A stretch of 24,699 nucleotides of DNA from an uncultured Clostridia bacterium (GTDB lineage: Bacteria; Bacillota; Clostridia; UMGS1810), in NCBI GenBank assembly GCA_937959315.1, contig CALGRC010000025.1, positions 1 to 24,699 of the forward strand. The letters run 5' to 3'. The translations under genes and the position numbers were made by a program. Below are positions 5,250-14,391 of this stretch, one piece after another. The notes under the pieces are model-generated. The model worked only from the letters and a program-made list of their open reading frames with translations, had not been told where the DNA came from and did no database searches. Numbering within the stretch: the first letter of the stretch is position 1; each line of letters opens with the position of its first letter.

Positions 5250-6455
5250 ATGGGTAAAAACCTAAAAGGCAAAGAATGCGGCAAGGGTATCTACCAGAGA
5301 AAGGACGGTTTGTATAGCGCAAGGTTTGTAAACGGACAAGGCAAGAGACAGGAAAAATGCTTTCCTGCCGTTCAAGAGGCTCGAAATTGGTTGGAAAAAG
5401 CAAAATATGAAGATAAGCATTGCAATGTATTTGTTCCTGCTGATATGACCGTAAATCAATGGTTTGATTATTGGATAAACTACATTGTTGGTGATTTGGC
5501 GCCCAACACAAAGCGAAATTACCGTGAAAGATATACGCACAATATTCAGCCCGTGATTGGCGGTATGAAATTGGCAGATGTAAAGCCACTGCATTGTAAA
5601 ATGGTCTTAAACAATATGGATGAGGCCTATGCAGGTTCAACGATAAGGCAAACATTTATTGCGATGGGAACAATGTTAAAGTCTGCACTTATGAATGACC
5701 TGATTGCAAAACATCCAATGGATGGTGTGCGATATACCAAACCGATTCGGGCAGTGAACGATATTAAATTTCTGACAATAGAAGAGCAAGAAAAGTTTTT
5801 AGAGACTGCAAAGCGGTCACATAATTACTATCAATATGCTTTGATTTTGCAAACAGGATTACGTACAGGCGAAATGATTGGTTTGACTTGGGATGCGGTT
5901 AACTTGGAAAAACGGACGCTAACCGTCAATAAAACCTTAGAATACAGACATAAACAAGGGTATTGGCGGGCAGGCCCGCCGAAAACGCCGCAGAGTTATC
6001 GGACAATTCCATTAACCAGCAAAGCCTGTGAAATTCTTAAAGAGATTGCATCAAAACGGAATGAACAGAAAATTTCCGAAACATTATCTCAAACGCTGGA
6101 GTATATTGACAGACGGACAGGACAAAAGAAAAGCCTTGTAATGAAAGACCTTGTTTTTATCAACTGGAGAACAGGGGAACCGGCGAAAAACAGCTCTTAT
6201 GATACCCACCTCTACAAACTATGCGATGAAGCAGGGATAAAGCGATTTTGTATGCACGCACTCCGCCATACATATGCAACCCGTGCGATTGAAAGCGGGA
6301 TGCAGCCAAAGCTGTTACAGCAATTACTCGGTCATGCGAGCATTAAAACGACCATGGACAGATATGTGCATGTAACAGAAGATTCTTTGACAAATGCGGT
6401 CAAACAATTTGAGAATCACCCGTTTGTAAAAAATGGCGAAGAAATGGCGAAGTAG
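5250..6455 (+). CDS. int: Tyrosine recombinase / integrase (Tn916 family)
   Basis: The 401-residue protein has the three-part layout of Tn916-like integrases: an N-terminal arm-binding domain (about 1-60, GKGIYQRKDGLYSARF), a SAM-like core-binding domain (about 65-165) and a catalytic domain. The catalytic set is complete: Arg205 in TGLRTGE, Lys245 in PPKTPQSYR, His336 and Arg339 in HALRH, His362 in LGHAS and nucleophile Tyr372 in DRYVHV. It should integrate and excise the element through a covalent 3'-phosphotyrosine intermediate. The ATG lies ten bases after AAAGGAG (5233-5239), and the gene has its own promoter. It is the last gene before the AT-rich composition ends; ychF begins 52 bases later, so the right attachment site should lie between 6456 and 6506. 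Confidence 0.94.
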   Translation: MGKNLKGKECGKGIYQRKDGLYSARFVNGQGKRQEKCFPAVQEARNWLEKAKYEDKHCNVFVPADMTVNQWFDYWINYIVGDLAPNTKRNYRERYTHNIQPVIGGMKLADVKPLHCKMVLNNMDEAYAGSTIRQTFIAMGTMLKSALMNDLIAKHPMDGVRYTKPIRAVNDIKFLTIEEQEKFLETAKRSHNYYQYALILQTGLRTGEMIGLTWDAVNLEKRTLTVNKTLEYRHKQGYWRAGPPKTPQSYRTIPLTSKACEILKEIASKRNEQKISETLSQTLEYIDRRTGQKKSLVMKDLVFINWRTGEPAKNSSYDTHLYKLCDEAGIKRFCMHALRHTYATRAIESGMQPKLLQQLLGHASIKTTMDRYVHVTEDSLTNAVKQFENHPFVKNGEEMAK

Positions 6456-6506
6456 CTACATATAAAACGCTGAAAACACTGATAAAATAAGGAGATGCGA
6501 TATAAA

Positions 6507-7604
6507 ATGAAACTAGGTATCGTAGGGCTGCCTAACGTGGGGAAGAGTACGCTTTTTAACGCTATTACGCAGGCGGGGGCAGAAAGCGCCAATTACCCGT
6601 TTTGCACCATAGAACCAAACGTCGGCGTAGTCCCGGTGCCGGACGAACGGCTCAGGCGCCTGGCCGAACTGTACCATCCCCAAAAAATCACGCCTGCCAT
6701 TGTAGAATTTGTTGATATCGCAGGGCTAGTCAAAGGCGCCAGCCGCGGCGAGGGCCTGGGGAACAAGTTTTTATCCCACATCCGCGAAGTGGATGCCATT
6801 GTACATGTCGTACGGTGTTTTGAAGATGGCAATATTGTACATGTGGATGGCTCCATCGGCCCCAAACGCGACATTGAAACCATCAATTTTGAGCTCATTT
6901 TCGCCGATTTGGAACTGGTAGACAAACGGATAGAGCGCACACAGAAGATGCTGAAAACCGGCGATAAAAAATATGCAGCAGAGTTAAAGACACTGCAAAA
7001 GCTCAAACAGGGCTTAGAAGACGGCAAATGCGCACGGGCCATCCCGTTTGCCGAGGAAGAACAGCCATTATTAAAAGAAATGTGCCTGCTGACAATCAAA
7101 CCGGTTATCTATGCGGCGAACGTATCAGAAGACGACTTTGCAAACGGTGTAGAAAACAACCCGTTTGTCAGGGAAGTAGAACAAATTGCCGCTGCGGAAG
7201 GCGCAGAAGTACTGCCGATTTCTGCTAAAATTGAAGAAGAAGTTTCCGAATTGGACGAGGACGAAAAACTTGCCTTCTTGCAGGAACTGGGTATCGCAGA
7301 ATCGGGCCTTGACCGGCTGGTGAAAAAAAGCTATCGCCTGCTGGGGCTCATCAGCTTTCTGACCGCCGGCGAACCGGAGGTGCGTGCCTGGACCATCACC
7401 CGCGGCACCAAAGCGCCGCAGGCAGCCGGTAAAATCCATACAGATTTTGAAAAGGGGTTCATCCGTGCCGAAGTGGTATCTTACAACGATCTGATGGCAT
7501 GCGGCAGCCACGCAGCCGCGCGGGAAAAAGGCCTGGTACGCCTGGAAGGCAAAGAGTATGTCATGCAGGACGGGGACATTGTACTGTTCCGGTTCAATGT
7601 ATAA
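6507..7604 (+). CDS. ychF: Redox-regulated ATPase YchF
   Basis: The 365-residue product matches the usual YchF length of about 363-367. It begins MKLGIVGLPNVGKSTLF, with the GLPNVGKS P-loop, and has the family's altered base-specificity motif NVSE (in YAANVSEDD) in place of NKxD, which gives this GTPase-like protein ATP preference. The C-terminal part from about residue 280 is the TGS domain, ending FRFNV. YchF associates with ribosomes and is linked to stress responses and translation. I chose ATG 6507, after GGAGATG with a nine-base gap, over ATG 6495, which overlaps the ribosome site. Base composition switches to the GC-rich backbone at this gene. The mobile element has inserted directly upstream, so its native promoter may have been displaced or replaced. 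purL starts 14 bases downstream. Confidence 0.95.
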   Translation: MKLGIVGLPNVGKSTLFNAITQAGAESANYPFCTIEPNVGVVPVPDERLRRLAELYHPQKITPAIVEFVDIAGLVKGASRGEGLGNKFLSHIREVDAIVHVVRCFEDGNIVHVDGSIGPKRDIETINFELIFADLELVDKRIERTQKMLKTGDKKYAAELKTLQKLKQGLEDGKCARAIPFAEEEQPLLKEMCLLTIKPVIYAANVSEDDFANGVENNPFVREVEQIAAAEGAEVLPISAKIEEEVSELDEDEKLAFLQELGIAESGLDRLVKKSYRLLGLISFLTAGEPEVRAWTITRGTKAPQAAGKIHTDFEKGFIRAEVVSYNDLMACGSHAAAREKGLVRLEGKEYVMQDGDIVLFRFNV

Positions 7605-7618
7605 GGGGGGGACAAAAG

Positions 7619-10600
7619 GTGGTTAGAAGAATCTATGTGGAAAAGAAAAAAGGGTTTGACGTGGAAGCAGAGGGGATCCGCTATGATTTAAAACACAATC
7701 TACAAATACGTGGTATCACCGGCGTACGGGTGATCAATCGCTACGACTGCGAAGGGCTGACCGACGGGCAATACGTGCGCGCCAAAACGGCGGTATTTTC
7801 CGAACCGCCAGTGGACAACTGCTATGACGAATCCATCGAGATAGCAAGCGGCGACAAAGTATTTGCCATGGCGTATCTAGACGGGCAGTTTGACCAGCGC
7901 GCCGATTCCTGCATGCAATGTATTGAAATTTTGGCAGGCGTACGTCCGCAGGTAAAAGTCGCAAAGCTGATTGTAGTACAGGGGGACATTTCAGATGCGG
8001 AATTCCATACCATCAAAAATTACCTGATTAACCCGGTAGAGAGCCACGAGGTGCCGCTGGAAAAGCCGGAGAATTTAAAAGTCAGCTTGCGTATTCCCAC
8101 TGAAGTAGAAACCGTTATTGGATTTACCAGCTATGACAGCGCGGCGCTGGAGGCCTTTTTTAAAGCCACAGGCTTTGCCATGGGGCTGGACGACCTCAAG
8201 TTCTGCCAGGAATATTTCCGGGATGAGGAAAAACGCGACCCAACCATTACCGAACTCAAAATGATTGACACCTACTGGTCGGACCACTGCCGGCATACCA
8301 CTTTTTCTACCCGCATTGAAAACCTGGAATTTGCGCCGGGTACTGATTACATAAAAGCCGCCTACGGCACCCATCTGGAAAGCCACAAAAAACTAGCCGC
8401 CCACAAAGACATCTGCCTGATGGACATGGCGACGCTGGCCGTCAAAGAACTGCGCAGCCAGGGCTTGCTGCAAAACATGGATGAGTCAGAGGAAATCAAC
8501 GCATGCAGCATCCGCATTACCGTGGATGTGGACGGCAAACCAGAACCGTGGCTGCTGATGTTTAAAAACGAAACCCATAACCATCCCACCGAAATCGAAC
8601 CATTCGGCGGTGCGGCAACCTGCCTGGGCGGGGCGATACGCGACCCGCTTTCAGGGCGTTCTTACGTCTATGCCGCCATGCGTGTGACCGGCAGCGGCGA
8701 TGTGACGCAAAAAGTGGCGGATACCCTGCCCAACAAGCTGCCCCAGCGTAAAATCTCACAGGGGGCGGCGGCAGGTTACAGTTCTTACGGCAACCAGATT
8801 GGCCTGGCAACCGGCGCCGTACACGAATTCTACCATCCCGGCTATGTGGCAAAGCGCATGGAAATTGGCGCGGTGGTCGGCGCTGCGCCGCTGGAAAACG
8901 TGGTGCGGTCCCGTCCGGAGCCGGGCGACGTAGTTATTTTGCTGGGCGGCCGCACCGGGCGGGACGGTATCGGCGGCGCAACGGGATCTTCCAAAAAACA
9001 CACCGATACCTCGGTGCAGGACTGCGGCGCAGAAGTACAAAAGGGCAACCCTCCTATCGAACGCAAACTCCAGCGGCTGTTCCGCGACAAAAAGGCAACC
9101 ACGCTGATTAAGCGGTGCAATGACTTTGGCGCAGGCGGCGTGTCGGTGGCCATCGGCGAGCTGGCGGACAGCCTAACCATTGACCTTAACAAAGTGCCTA
9201 AAAAATATGAAGGGCTGGACGGCACAGAAATTGCCATTTCCGAATCGCAGGAGCGCATGGCAGTGGTGGTGGCAAAACAGGACGCCGGCGCCTTTATCGG
9301 CTATGCAAATGAAGAAAACCTGGAAGCCACTGTGGTGGCAGAGGTCACCGACAACGGCCGGCTGCATATGCACTGGAACGGCAAGACCGTTGTAGATGTC
9401 AGCCGCGCGTTTTTGAACACCAACGGTGTAACAAAATCGGCAGAAGCTGTCATTTCTGCGCCGGAAAAGGGCGGCTATTTCAACAGCCATCCAGACAAGA
9501 TGGATAAAACGGCATTTTTGAATATGCTGTCCGACTTAAACGCCGCCAGCCAAAAAGGGCTTTCCGAACGGTTTGACTCTACCATCGGCGCCGGTACCAT
9601 ACTCATGCCATGGGGCGGCAAACACCAGCTGACAGAGCCGGACGCCATGGCGCACCGGCTGCCGGTGCTGGGCGCTGCTACACAGACGGCTTCTATCATG
9701 TCCTATGGGTTCGACCCCTACCTGTCAAGCTGGAGCCCCTTCCACGGCGCAGTCTATGCGGTAGTGGAATCGGTTTCAAAATTGGTATCGGCAGGCGGCG
9801 ACTGGGAATCCGCCTACCTAACCTTACAGGAATATTTTGAACGGCTGGAAAACGACCCGAAAAAATGGGGCAAACCGGTCAGCGCGCTGCTGGGCGCGTA
9901 TACTGCGCAGACCAAACTGGGGCTGGGGGCCATCGGCGGCAAGGATTCCATGTCGGGCACATTTAACGAAATTTCCGTCCCGCCCACGCTGGTATCGTTT
10001 GCTATCACGCCGGGTAAAACGGATGACGTGATTTCTCCGGAATTTAAGGTAACAGGTACGCAAAATACCGTGGCGTTCGTCACCTTTGACCGGGATGGGG
10101 ACGGCCTGCCGGTGTTCGACAGCGTAAAAGCCTTGTACACCAAACTGCACAAACTGATGCAGGGCAAAAAAATCATATCCTCTAAAGTCACCGGGCGGTT
10201 TGGCATTGCGCAGGCAGTAGCGGCTATGTGCTTTGGCAATGGCATCGGCTTTGCATTCGACGCAGCCGACGGTTTGCTATCCCCTGAAAACGGCGCGTTT
10301 GTTGTGGAACTGGCGCCAGGTGTTGGCGCTTCGGTGCTGGAAGGGTTAACCTACCGCGTAATTGGGCATACTCTGCCGGAAGAAGCAACCATCCTGCTGA
10401 ACGGAGAAGGCATTGCCCTGTCTGACGCACTGGCGGCATGGGCAGGAAAACTGGAGGCGGTATTCCCCACCCAAACGGCAGACAGCGCAAAATCAGCACA
10501 GACCATCACGGCAGCCGGCACATCCCCGGCGGTCTACAGCGGCGAAAGATTTGCCGCACCACGGGTATTCATCCCCGTATTCCCGGGCACCAACTGCGAA

Positions 10601-11353
10601 TACGACACCGCCCAGGCCTTTGAGCGGGCGGGCGCCGTTGTTGATGTGATGGTGCTCAAAAACCTGACTTCCGCCGACTGTGCGGCGTCCCTTGCCGAAA
10701 TGGCAAGGCGCATTGCAAACAGCCAGATTGTCATGCTGCCGGGCGGCTTTTCCGGCGGCGACGAACCGGACGGCTCAGGCAAATTCATCGCGGCGGCGCT
10801 GCGCAATCCGGCAGTCAAAGATGCGGTCATGGATCTGCTCAAACACCGCGACGGGCTGATGCTGGGTATCTGCAACGGCTTCCAGGCGCTCATCAAACTG
10901 GGGCTGGTGCCGTTCGGTGAAATCCGCGACATTGAAACAGATTTCCCAACGCTGACCTACAATACCATTGGGCGGCATGCCTCCTGTATGGTGCGCACAC
11001 GGGTAAGTTCTTCCCTATCCCCCTGGCTTTCCGGCGTCCGCGCCGGCGATGTGCATACCATTGCGGTATCCCATGGCGAAGGGCGGTTCATCGCCAGCGA
11101 TGAATTGGTACAGCAGCTCATTTCCAACGGCCAGGTAGCCACACAATATGTGGATTTAGACGGCAATGCGTCCATGGACATCCGCTACAACCCCAACGGG
11201 TCGGTTTGCGCCATTGAGGGCATTACCAGCCCAGACGGCCGGATATTTGGGAAAATGGGGCATTCGGAACGGTTTGTGCCGGGATTGTTCCGGAATATCC
11301 CAGGTGAAAAAGACCAGAAATTGTTTGCATCCGGCGTACAGTATTTCAAATAA
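7619..11353 (+). CDS. purL: Phosphoribosylformylglycinamidine synthase, fused PurL-PurQ type
   Basis: This 1244-residue enzyme converts formylglycinamide ribonucleotide, glutamine and ATP to the amidine, the fourth step of purine synthesis. The single chain combines an N-terminal PurS-like region, the linker motif SDHCRH (221-226), two AIR-synthase-like halves with GAAT/GATG-type nucleotide loops, and a C-terminal glutaminase from about residue 982 (PVFPGTNCEYDT) with nucleophile Cys1085 in GICNGFQ and the catalytic His in VSHGEGRF. Separate purS and purQ genes are therefore not needed. Many Clostridia use this long form. The start is GTG 7619, behind a G-rich ribosome site (7605-7611); an in-frame extension into ychF is rejected. 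It lies 14 bases after ychF and 18 before the nucleoside phosphorylase gene, which suggests one transcript. Confidence 0.95.
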   Translation: MVRRIYVEKKKGFDVEAEGIRYDLKHNLQIRGITGVRVINRYDCEGLTDGQYVRAKTAVFSEPPVDNCYDESIEIASGDKVFAMAYLDGQFDQRADSCMQCIEILAGVRPQVKVAKLIVVQGDISDAEFHTIKNYLINPVESHEVPLEKPENLKVSLRIPTEVETVIGFTSYDSAALEAFFKATGFAMGLDDLKFCQEYFRDEEKRDPTITELKMIDTYWSDHCRHTTFSTRIENLEFAPGTDYIKAAYGTHLESHKKLAAHKDICLMDMATLAVKELRSQGLLQNMDESEEINACSIRITVDVDGKPEPWLLMFKNETHNHPTEIEPFGGAATCLGGAIRDPLSGRSYVYAAMRVTGSGDVTQKVADTLPNKLPQRKISQGAAAGYSSYGNQIGLATGAVHEFYHPGYVAKRMEIGAVVGAAPLENVVRSRPEPGDVVILLGGRTGRDGIGGATGSSKKHTDTSVQDCGAEVQKGNPPIERKLQRLFRDKKATTLIKRCNDFGAGGVSVAIGELADSLTIDLNKVPKKYEGLDGTEIAISESQERMAVVVAKQDAGAFIGYANEENLEATVVAEVTDNGRLHMHWNGKTVVDVSRAFLNTNGVTKSAEAVISAPEKGGYFNSHPDKMDKTAFLNMLSDLNAASQKGLSERFDSTIGAGTILMPWGGKHQLTEPDAMAHRLPVLGAATQTASIMSYGFDPYLSSWSPFHGAVYAVVESVSKLVSAGGDWESAYLTLQEYFERLENDPKKWGKPVSALLGAYTAQTKLGLGAIGGKDSMSGTFNEISVPPTLVSFAITPGKTDDVISPEFKVTGTQNTVAFVTFDRDGDGLPVFDSVKALYTKLHKLMQGKKIISSKVTGRFGIAQAVAAMCFGNGIGFAFDAADGLLSPENGAFVVELAPGVGASVLEGLTYRVIGHTLPEEATILLNGEGIALSDALAAWAGKLEAVFPTQTADSAKSAQTITAAGTSPAVYSGERFAAPRVFIPVFPGTNCEYDTAQAFERAGAVVDVMVLKNLTSADCAASLAEMARRIANSQIVMLPGGFSGGDEPDGSGKFIAAALRNPAVKDAVMDLLKHRDGLMLGICNGFQALIKLGLVPFGEIRDIETDFPTLTYNTIGRHASCMVRTRVSSSLSPWLSGVRAGDVHTIAVSHGEGRFIASDELVQQLISNGQVATQYVDLDGNASMDIRYNPNGSVCAIEGITSPDGRIFGKMGHSERFVPGLFRNIPGEKDQKLFASGVQYFK

Positions 11354-11371
11354 CAGGTGTGTGATAAAGTG

Positions 11372-12199
11372 ATGTATACACAGGCACAGTATGAGGAAAG
11401 CGGCGCAGCAATTACGGCGGCGCTGGGGGAAATCCCCAAAATTGCTGTAATCCTTGGCAGCGGCCTGGGGATACTGGCGGACGAAGCGGAAAACAGCGCC
11501 GCCTTGCCCTATGCCGGCATCCCGCACTTCTGCCCTTCCACCGCGCCAGGGCACACTGGACGGCTGGTCAAAGGAAAACTGTCAGGCATACCAGTTTTGC
11601 TGCTGCAAGGGCGGCTGCACTATTACGAAGGATATGAAGCCGCCAGCACCGTTTACCCTATCCAGGTGTTGCGTACACTGGGGCTGGAAACACTCCTCGT
11701 CACCAATGCGGCAGGCGGTATCAACACGGCATTTTCCCCAGGTGATTTCATGCTGATTACCGACCACATCAAATTGTCCGCCCTATCGCCCTTGCGCGGG
11801 AAAAACCCTGATTTTCTGGGCCCGCGTTTTATGGATATGTCCAACGCATATGACCCGGGGCTGCTGCAAATCGCCCGGGAATGCGCAAAAACGGCAGGGA
11901 TCCGGTTGCACGAAGGGGTATATGCTTATATGGCCGGCCCGCAATACGAAACACCGGCGGAAATCCGTATGCTGCGCATTCTCGGCGCAGACGCAGTGGG
12001 CATGTCTACAGTGGCAGAGGTCATTGCCGCACGGCACTGCGGCCTGCGGGTATTGGGGTTGTCCTGCATATCCAACATGGCAGCCGGTATTCTTGATACC
12101 CCTATCACACCCGAGGATGTTTTGGAACTCGGCAGGCAGCGGCAGCCGGCATTTGCTGCATTACTGCATAGGATTTTACAAAAAATTGCCCAAATTTAA
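11372..12199 (+). CDS. punA: Purine-nucleoside phosphorylase, trimeric PNP-I family
   Basis: The 275-residue protein cleaves purine nucleosides with phosphate, releasing the base and ribose-1-phosphate for salvage. Family motifs are in order: phosphate-binding VILGSGLG near the N-terminus, APGHTGRL with the phosphate-contacting His, LQGRLHYYEGY, VTNAAGG, YMAGPQYETPAE, GMSTVAEVI with the base-site Glu, and SCISNMAAG with the purine-binding Asn. The length fits the trimeric class of about 270-290 residues. ATG 11372 is preferred, about twelve bases after AGGTG. GTG 11369 or GTG 11357 are possible alternatives, but the latter has no ribosome site. Placement directly after purL joins salvage with de novo synthesis. 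No clear terminator follows. Confidence 0.93.
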   Translation: MYTQAQYEESGAAITAALGEIPKIAVILGSGLGILADEAENSAALPYAGIPHFCPSTAPGHTGRLVKGKLSGIPVLLLQGRLHYYEGYEAASTVYPIQVLRTLGLETLLVTNAAGGINTAFSPGDFMLITDHIKLSALSPLRGKNPDFLGPRFMDMSNAYDPGLLQIARECAKTAGIRLHEGVYAYMAGPQYETPAEIRMLRILGADAVGMSTVAEVIAARHCGLRVLGLSCISNMAAGILDTPITPEDVLELGRQRQPAFAALLHRILQKIAQI

Positions 12200-12311
12200 C
12201 AATCCAGCAACAAAATTGCTAACAACCTGAAAACTTTTCGGATAATTTGTGAATAATTTGAATTTTTGAAATCCAATGAAAACAGAAGGAAATAAAAGAA
12301 AATAAGCAGTA

Positions 12312-12328
12312 TTTTGGAATTTCCAAAA
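12312..12328. repeat. Inverted repeat upstream of groESL
   Basis: TTTTGGAA and TTCCAAAA flank a single T, making a perfect 8-bp inverted repeat. It lies just upstream of the groESL promoter. It has no T-run, so it is not a terminator; a regulator site is possible. Confidence 0.4.
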
Positions 12329-12335
12329 ATTACAC

Positions 12336-12352
12336 GGTTTGCATAGCAAACC
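12336..12352. promoter_or_regulatory. Palindrome overlapping the groESL -35 region
   Basis: GGTTTGC (12336-12342) and GCAAACC (12346-12352) form a perfect 7-bp inverted repeat with an ATA centre. It covers the likely -35 box and differs from CIRCE, so a second regulator may act here. Confidence 0.45.
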
Positions 12353-12370
12353 AGAATTCGCTAATATAAT
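12339..12370 (+). promoter_or_regulatory. groESL promoter
   Basis: TTGCAT (12339-12344) is 17 bases from TAATAT (12362-12367), and an overlapping better TATAAT lies at 12365-12370 with a 20-base gap. Either way transcription starts close to or inside the CIRCE element. Confidence 0.55.
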
Positions 12371-12379
12371 AACTAGTTG

Positions 12380-12406
12380 TTAGCACTGCGAAAACAAGAG
12401 TGCTAA
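12380..12406 (+). promoter_or_regulatory. CIRCE operator (HrcA site)
   Basis: TTAGCACTG, nine bases, then GAGTGCTAA matches the CIRCE consensus TTAGCACTC-N9-GAGTGCTAA with one change in the left arm. HrcA binds CIRCE and represses groESL until heat stress. It sits between the promoter and groES, the usual place in Firmicutes. Confidence 0.95.
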
Positions 12407-12431
12407 AAAATCATTTTGGGAGGGTTTTACT

Positions 12432-12716
12432 ATGACAATCAAACCACTGGCAGACAGGGTCGTCATTAAAATGATGGAAACCGAAGAGACCACCAAAAGC
12501 GGGATTGTACTGCCGGGCAGTGCAAAAGAAAAACCGCAGGTGGCTGAAATCCTGGCCGTTGGGCCGGGCGGTATGGTAGACGGCAAGGAAGTTAAAATGG
12601 AAGTCAAATGCGGCGACAAAGTGCTTATCAATAAATATGCCGGCACCGAAGTCAAAGTGGACGGTGAAGAACGCATTATTGTGCGGCAGAGCGACATTTT
12701 AGCAATTGTAGAGTAA
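12432..12716 (+). CDS. groES: Co-chaperonin GroES
   Basis: The 94-residue product has the usual GroES length and N-terminal TIKPLADRVVIK. The mobile loop (TTKSGIVLPGSAKEKPQ) contacts GroEL through its IVL tripeptide, and the closing segment contains VLINKYAGTEVKVDG and ends DILAIVE. Seven copies cap the GroEL cylinder in the cytoplasm and close the folding chamber. The ATG is seven bases after GGGAGGG. Control is by HrcA through the CIRCE element 25 bases upstream of the start. groEL follows after 32 bases with its own strong ribosome site. Confidence 0.97.
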   Translation: MTIKPLADRVVIKMMETEETTKSGIVLPGSAKEKPQVAEILAVGPGGMVDGKEVKMEVKCGDKVLINKYAGTEVKVDGEERIIVRQSDILAIVE

Positions 12717-12748
12717 GCAGTTATATGAAATCAGGGAGGTAATCAGAC

Positions 12749-14377
12749 ATGGCAAAACAGATTAAATTTGGCGAAGACGCCCGCCGGGCACTGCAATCGG
12801 GCGTTGACCAGCTGGCAGATACCGTAAAAATTACGTTGGGGCCAAAAGGGCGCAATGTGGTACTGGATAAAAAATTCGGCGCACCGCTCATCACCAATGA
12901 CGGTGTAACCATTGCAAAAGAAATTGAACTGGAAGACCCGTTTGAAAATATGGGGGCACAGCTGGTGAAAGAAGTCGCCACCAAAACCAACGATGTGGCA
13001 GGCGACGGTACCACCACCGCAACCCTTTTGGCACAGGCGCTTATCCGCGAGGGCTTGAAAAATGTCGCGGCCGGCGCAAACCCGATGATTGTGAAAAAAG
13101 GCATGAGCAAAGCAGTGGACGCAGCAGTGGATTACATTGTTTCCAACAGCCAGAAAGTCAGCGGCAAAGAGGACATTGCCCGTGTCGCAGCCATCTCGGC
13201 AGCAGATGAAAAGGTTGGCGAACTGATTGCCGACGCGATGGAAAAGGTCACCAATGACGGCGTCATCACGGTGGAAGAATCTAAAACCGCTGAAACCTAC
13301 TGCGAAGTAGTAGAAGGCATGCAGTTTGACCGCGGTTACATTTCGCCCTACATGGCAACCGATACCGACAAAATGGAAGCAGTGCTGGACGATGCTTACA
13401 TTTTGATTACCGATAAAAAGATTTCCAATATCCAGGAAATCCTGCCGCTGCTCGAACAGATTGTGCAGCAAGGCAAAAAGCTGGTTATCATTGCGGAAGA
13501 CGTCGAGGGCGAAGCACTGGCAACCTTGCTGGTCAACCGCCTGCGCGGCACATTCACCTGTGTGGCGGTAAAAGCGCCTGGATTTGGCGACCGCCGCAAA
13601 GAAATGCTGCAGGATATCGCCATCCTCACCGGCGGGCAGGTCATTACGGAAGAACTGGGCTTAGAGCTCAAAGAAGCCACCATTGACATGCTGGGACGTG
13701 CAAAACAAGTCAAGGTGCAAAAGGAAAATACTATCATCGTAGACGGTGCAGGCGACAAGGCCGCCATCAGCGACCGTGTCGGGCAAATCAAAGCGCAGAT
13801 TGAAGAAACCACCTCGGAATTTGACAAAGAAAAACTGCAAGAGCGCTTGGCAAAATTGTCGGGCGGCGTAGCTGTTATCAAAGTTGGCGCAGCTACCGAG
13901 ACCGAAATGAAAGAAATGAAGCTCCGCATTGAAGACGCCCTGGCAGCTACCAAGGCAGCCGTTGAAGAAGGGATGGTTGCCGGCGGCGGCACGGCTTATA
14001 TCAACGCCATCAAGGTAGTATCCAAAATGCTGGATACCGAAGAAGGCGATATTAAAACCGGTGTGAAAATCGTTGTCAAAGCGCTGGAAGAACCGGTTAA
14101 ACAAATCGCAGCAAACGCTGGCCTGGAAGGTTCGGTCATTGTAGATAAAGTCATGGGCAGCGATGATAAAATTGGCTACAACGCCTTAAATGAAGAATAT
14201 GTCGATATGTTCAAGGCGGGCATTGTTGACCCGGCAAAAGTAACCCGCAGTGCGCTGCAAAACGCGGCAAGCGTTGCCAGCATGGTACTGACTACCGAAA
14301 GCCTGGTTACCGATAAGGAAGATCCCAACGCAGCGGCTGCAGCTGCGCCAAACCCTGGCATGGGCGGCATGTACTAA
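12749..14377 (+). CDS. groEL: Chaperonin GroEL
   Basis: The 542-residue protein is a complete 60-kDa chaperonin. Landmarks are AKQIKFGEDARRAL at the start, the ATP-binding TLGPKGRNVVLD and GDGTTTATLLAQ segments with the catalytic Asp of the GDGTT motif, the apical domain in the middle, GGGTAYINAI in the returning equatorial domain, and the glycine-methionine tail NPGMGGMY. Fourteen copies form the double ring that folds client proteins with GroES. The ATG is eight bases after GGGAGGT (12734-12740). It is the second gene of the CIRCE-controlled operon, and a strong terminator follows 14 bases after the stop. Confidence 0.98.
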   Translation: MAKQIKFGEDARRALQSGVDQLADTVKITLGPKGRNVVLDKKFGAPLITNDGVTIAKEIELEDPFENMGAQLVKEVATKTNDVAGDGTTTATLLAQALIREGLKNVAAGANPMIVKKGMSKAVDAAVDYIVSNSQKVSGKEDIARVAAISAADEKVGELIADAMEKVTNDGVITVEESKTAETYCEVVEGMQFDRGYISPYMATDTDKMEAVLDDAYILITDKKISNIQEILPLLEQIVQQGKKLVIIAEDVEGEALATLLVNRLRGTFTCVAVKAPGFGDRRKEMLQDIAILTGGQVITEELGLELKEATIDMLGRAKQVKVQKENTIIVDGAGDKAAISDRVGQIKAQIEETTSEFDKEKLQERLAKLSGGVAVIKVGAATETEMKEMKLRIEDALAATKAAVEEGMVAGGGTAYINAIKVVSKMLDTEEGDIKTGVKIVVKALEEPVKQIAANAGLEGSVIVDKVMGSDDKIGYNALNEEYVDMFKAGIVDPAKVTRSALQNAASVASMVLTTESLVTDKEDPNAAAAAAPNPGMGGMY

Positions 14378-14391
14378 GATGATACGCAAGG

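Larger units (their letters stand above)
1479..6506 (+). mobile_element. Integrated CRESS-Rep rolling-circle / mobilizable element (minimum extent)
   Basis: A contiguous, co-oriented and AT-rich set holds an HTH-like regulator, a 105-residue protein, a hairpin origin, Rep, an FtsK/TcpA-like ATPase, Xis and Int. This is the full kit for excision, rolling-circle replication and DNA delivery, without conjugation-channel genes, so an integrative mobilizable element is the best description. The right boundary is between the int stop and the ychF start. I could not find a convincing direct repeat that marks the left boundary; the structured RNA at 949-1408 and the leucine-rich-repeat gene at 1-816 may also be inside, since they share the AT-rich composition. 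Confidence 0.8.

Noticed and set aside
1376..6482. TGAAAACAC shared by the RNA terminator (1376-1384) and the int-ychF gap (around 6472), considered as an attachment-site repeat
   Set aside because: Nine bases in AT-rich DNA is within chance expectation, flanking bases do not match, and it would place the left end inside a terminator stem. An element-free relative would be needed to define the sites.
7499..7618. In-frame extension of purL into the end of ychF
   Set aside because: It overlaps ychF in another frame with no homology to PurL; GTG 7619 has a G-rich ribosome site and gives the expected N-terminus.
12743..13471. Long minus-strand frames inside groEL, and likewise inside purL, guaB and the hydrogenase
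   Set aside because: They are shadows produced by codon bias in GC-rich genes; they have no ribosome sites and no recognisable product.
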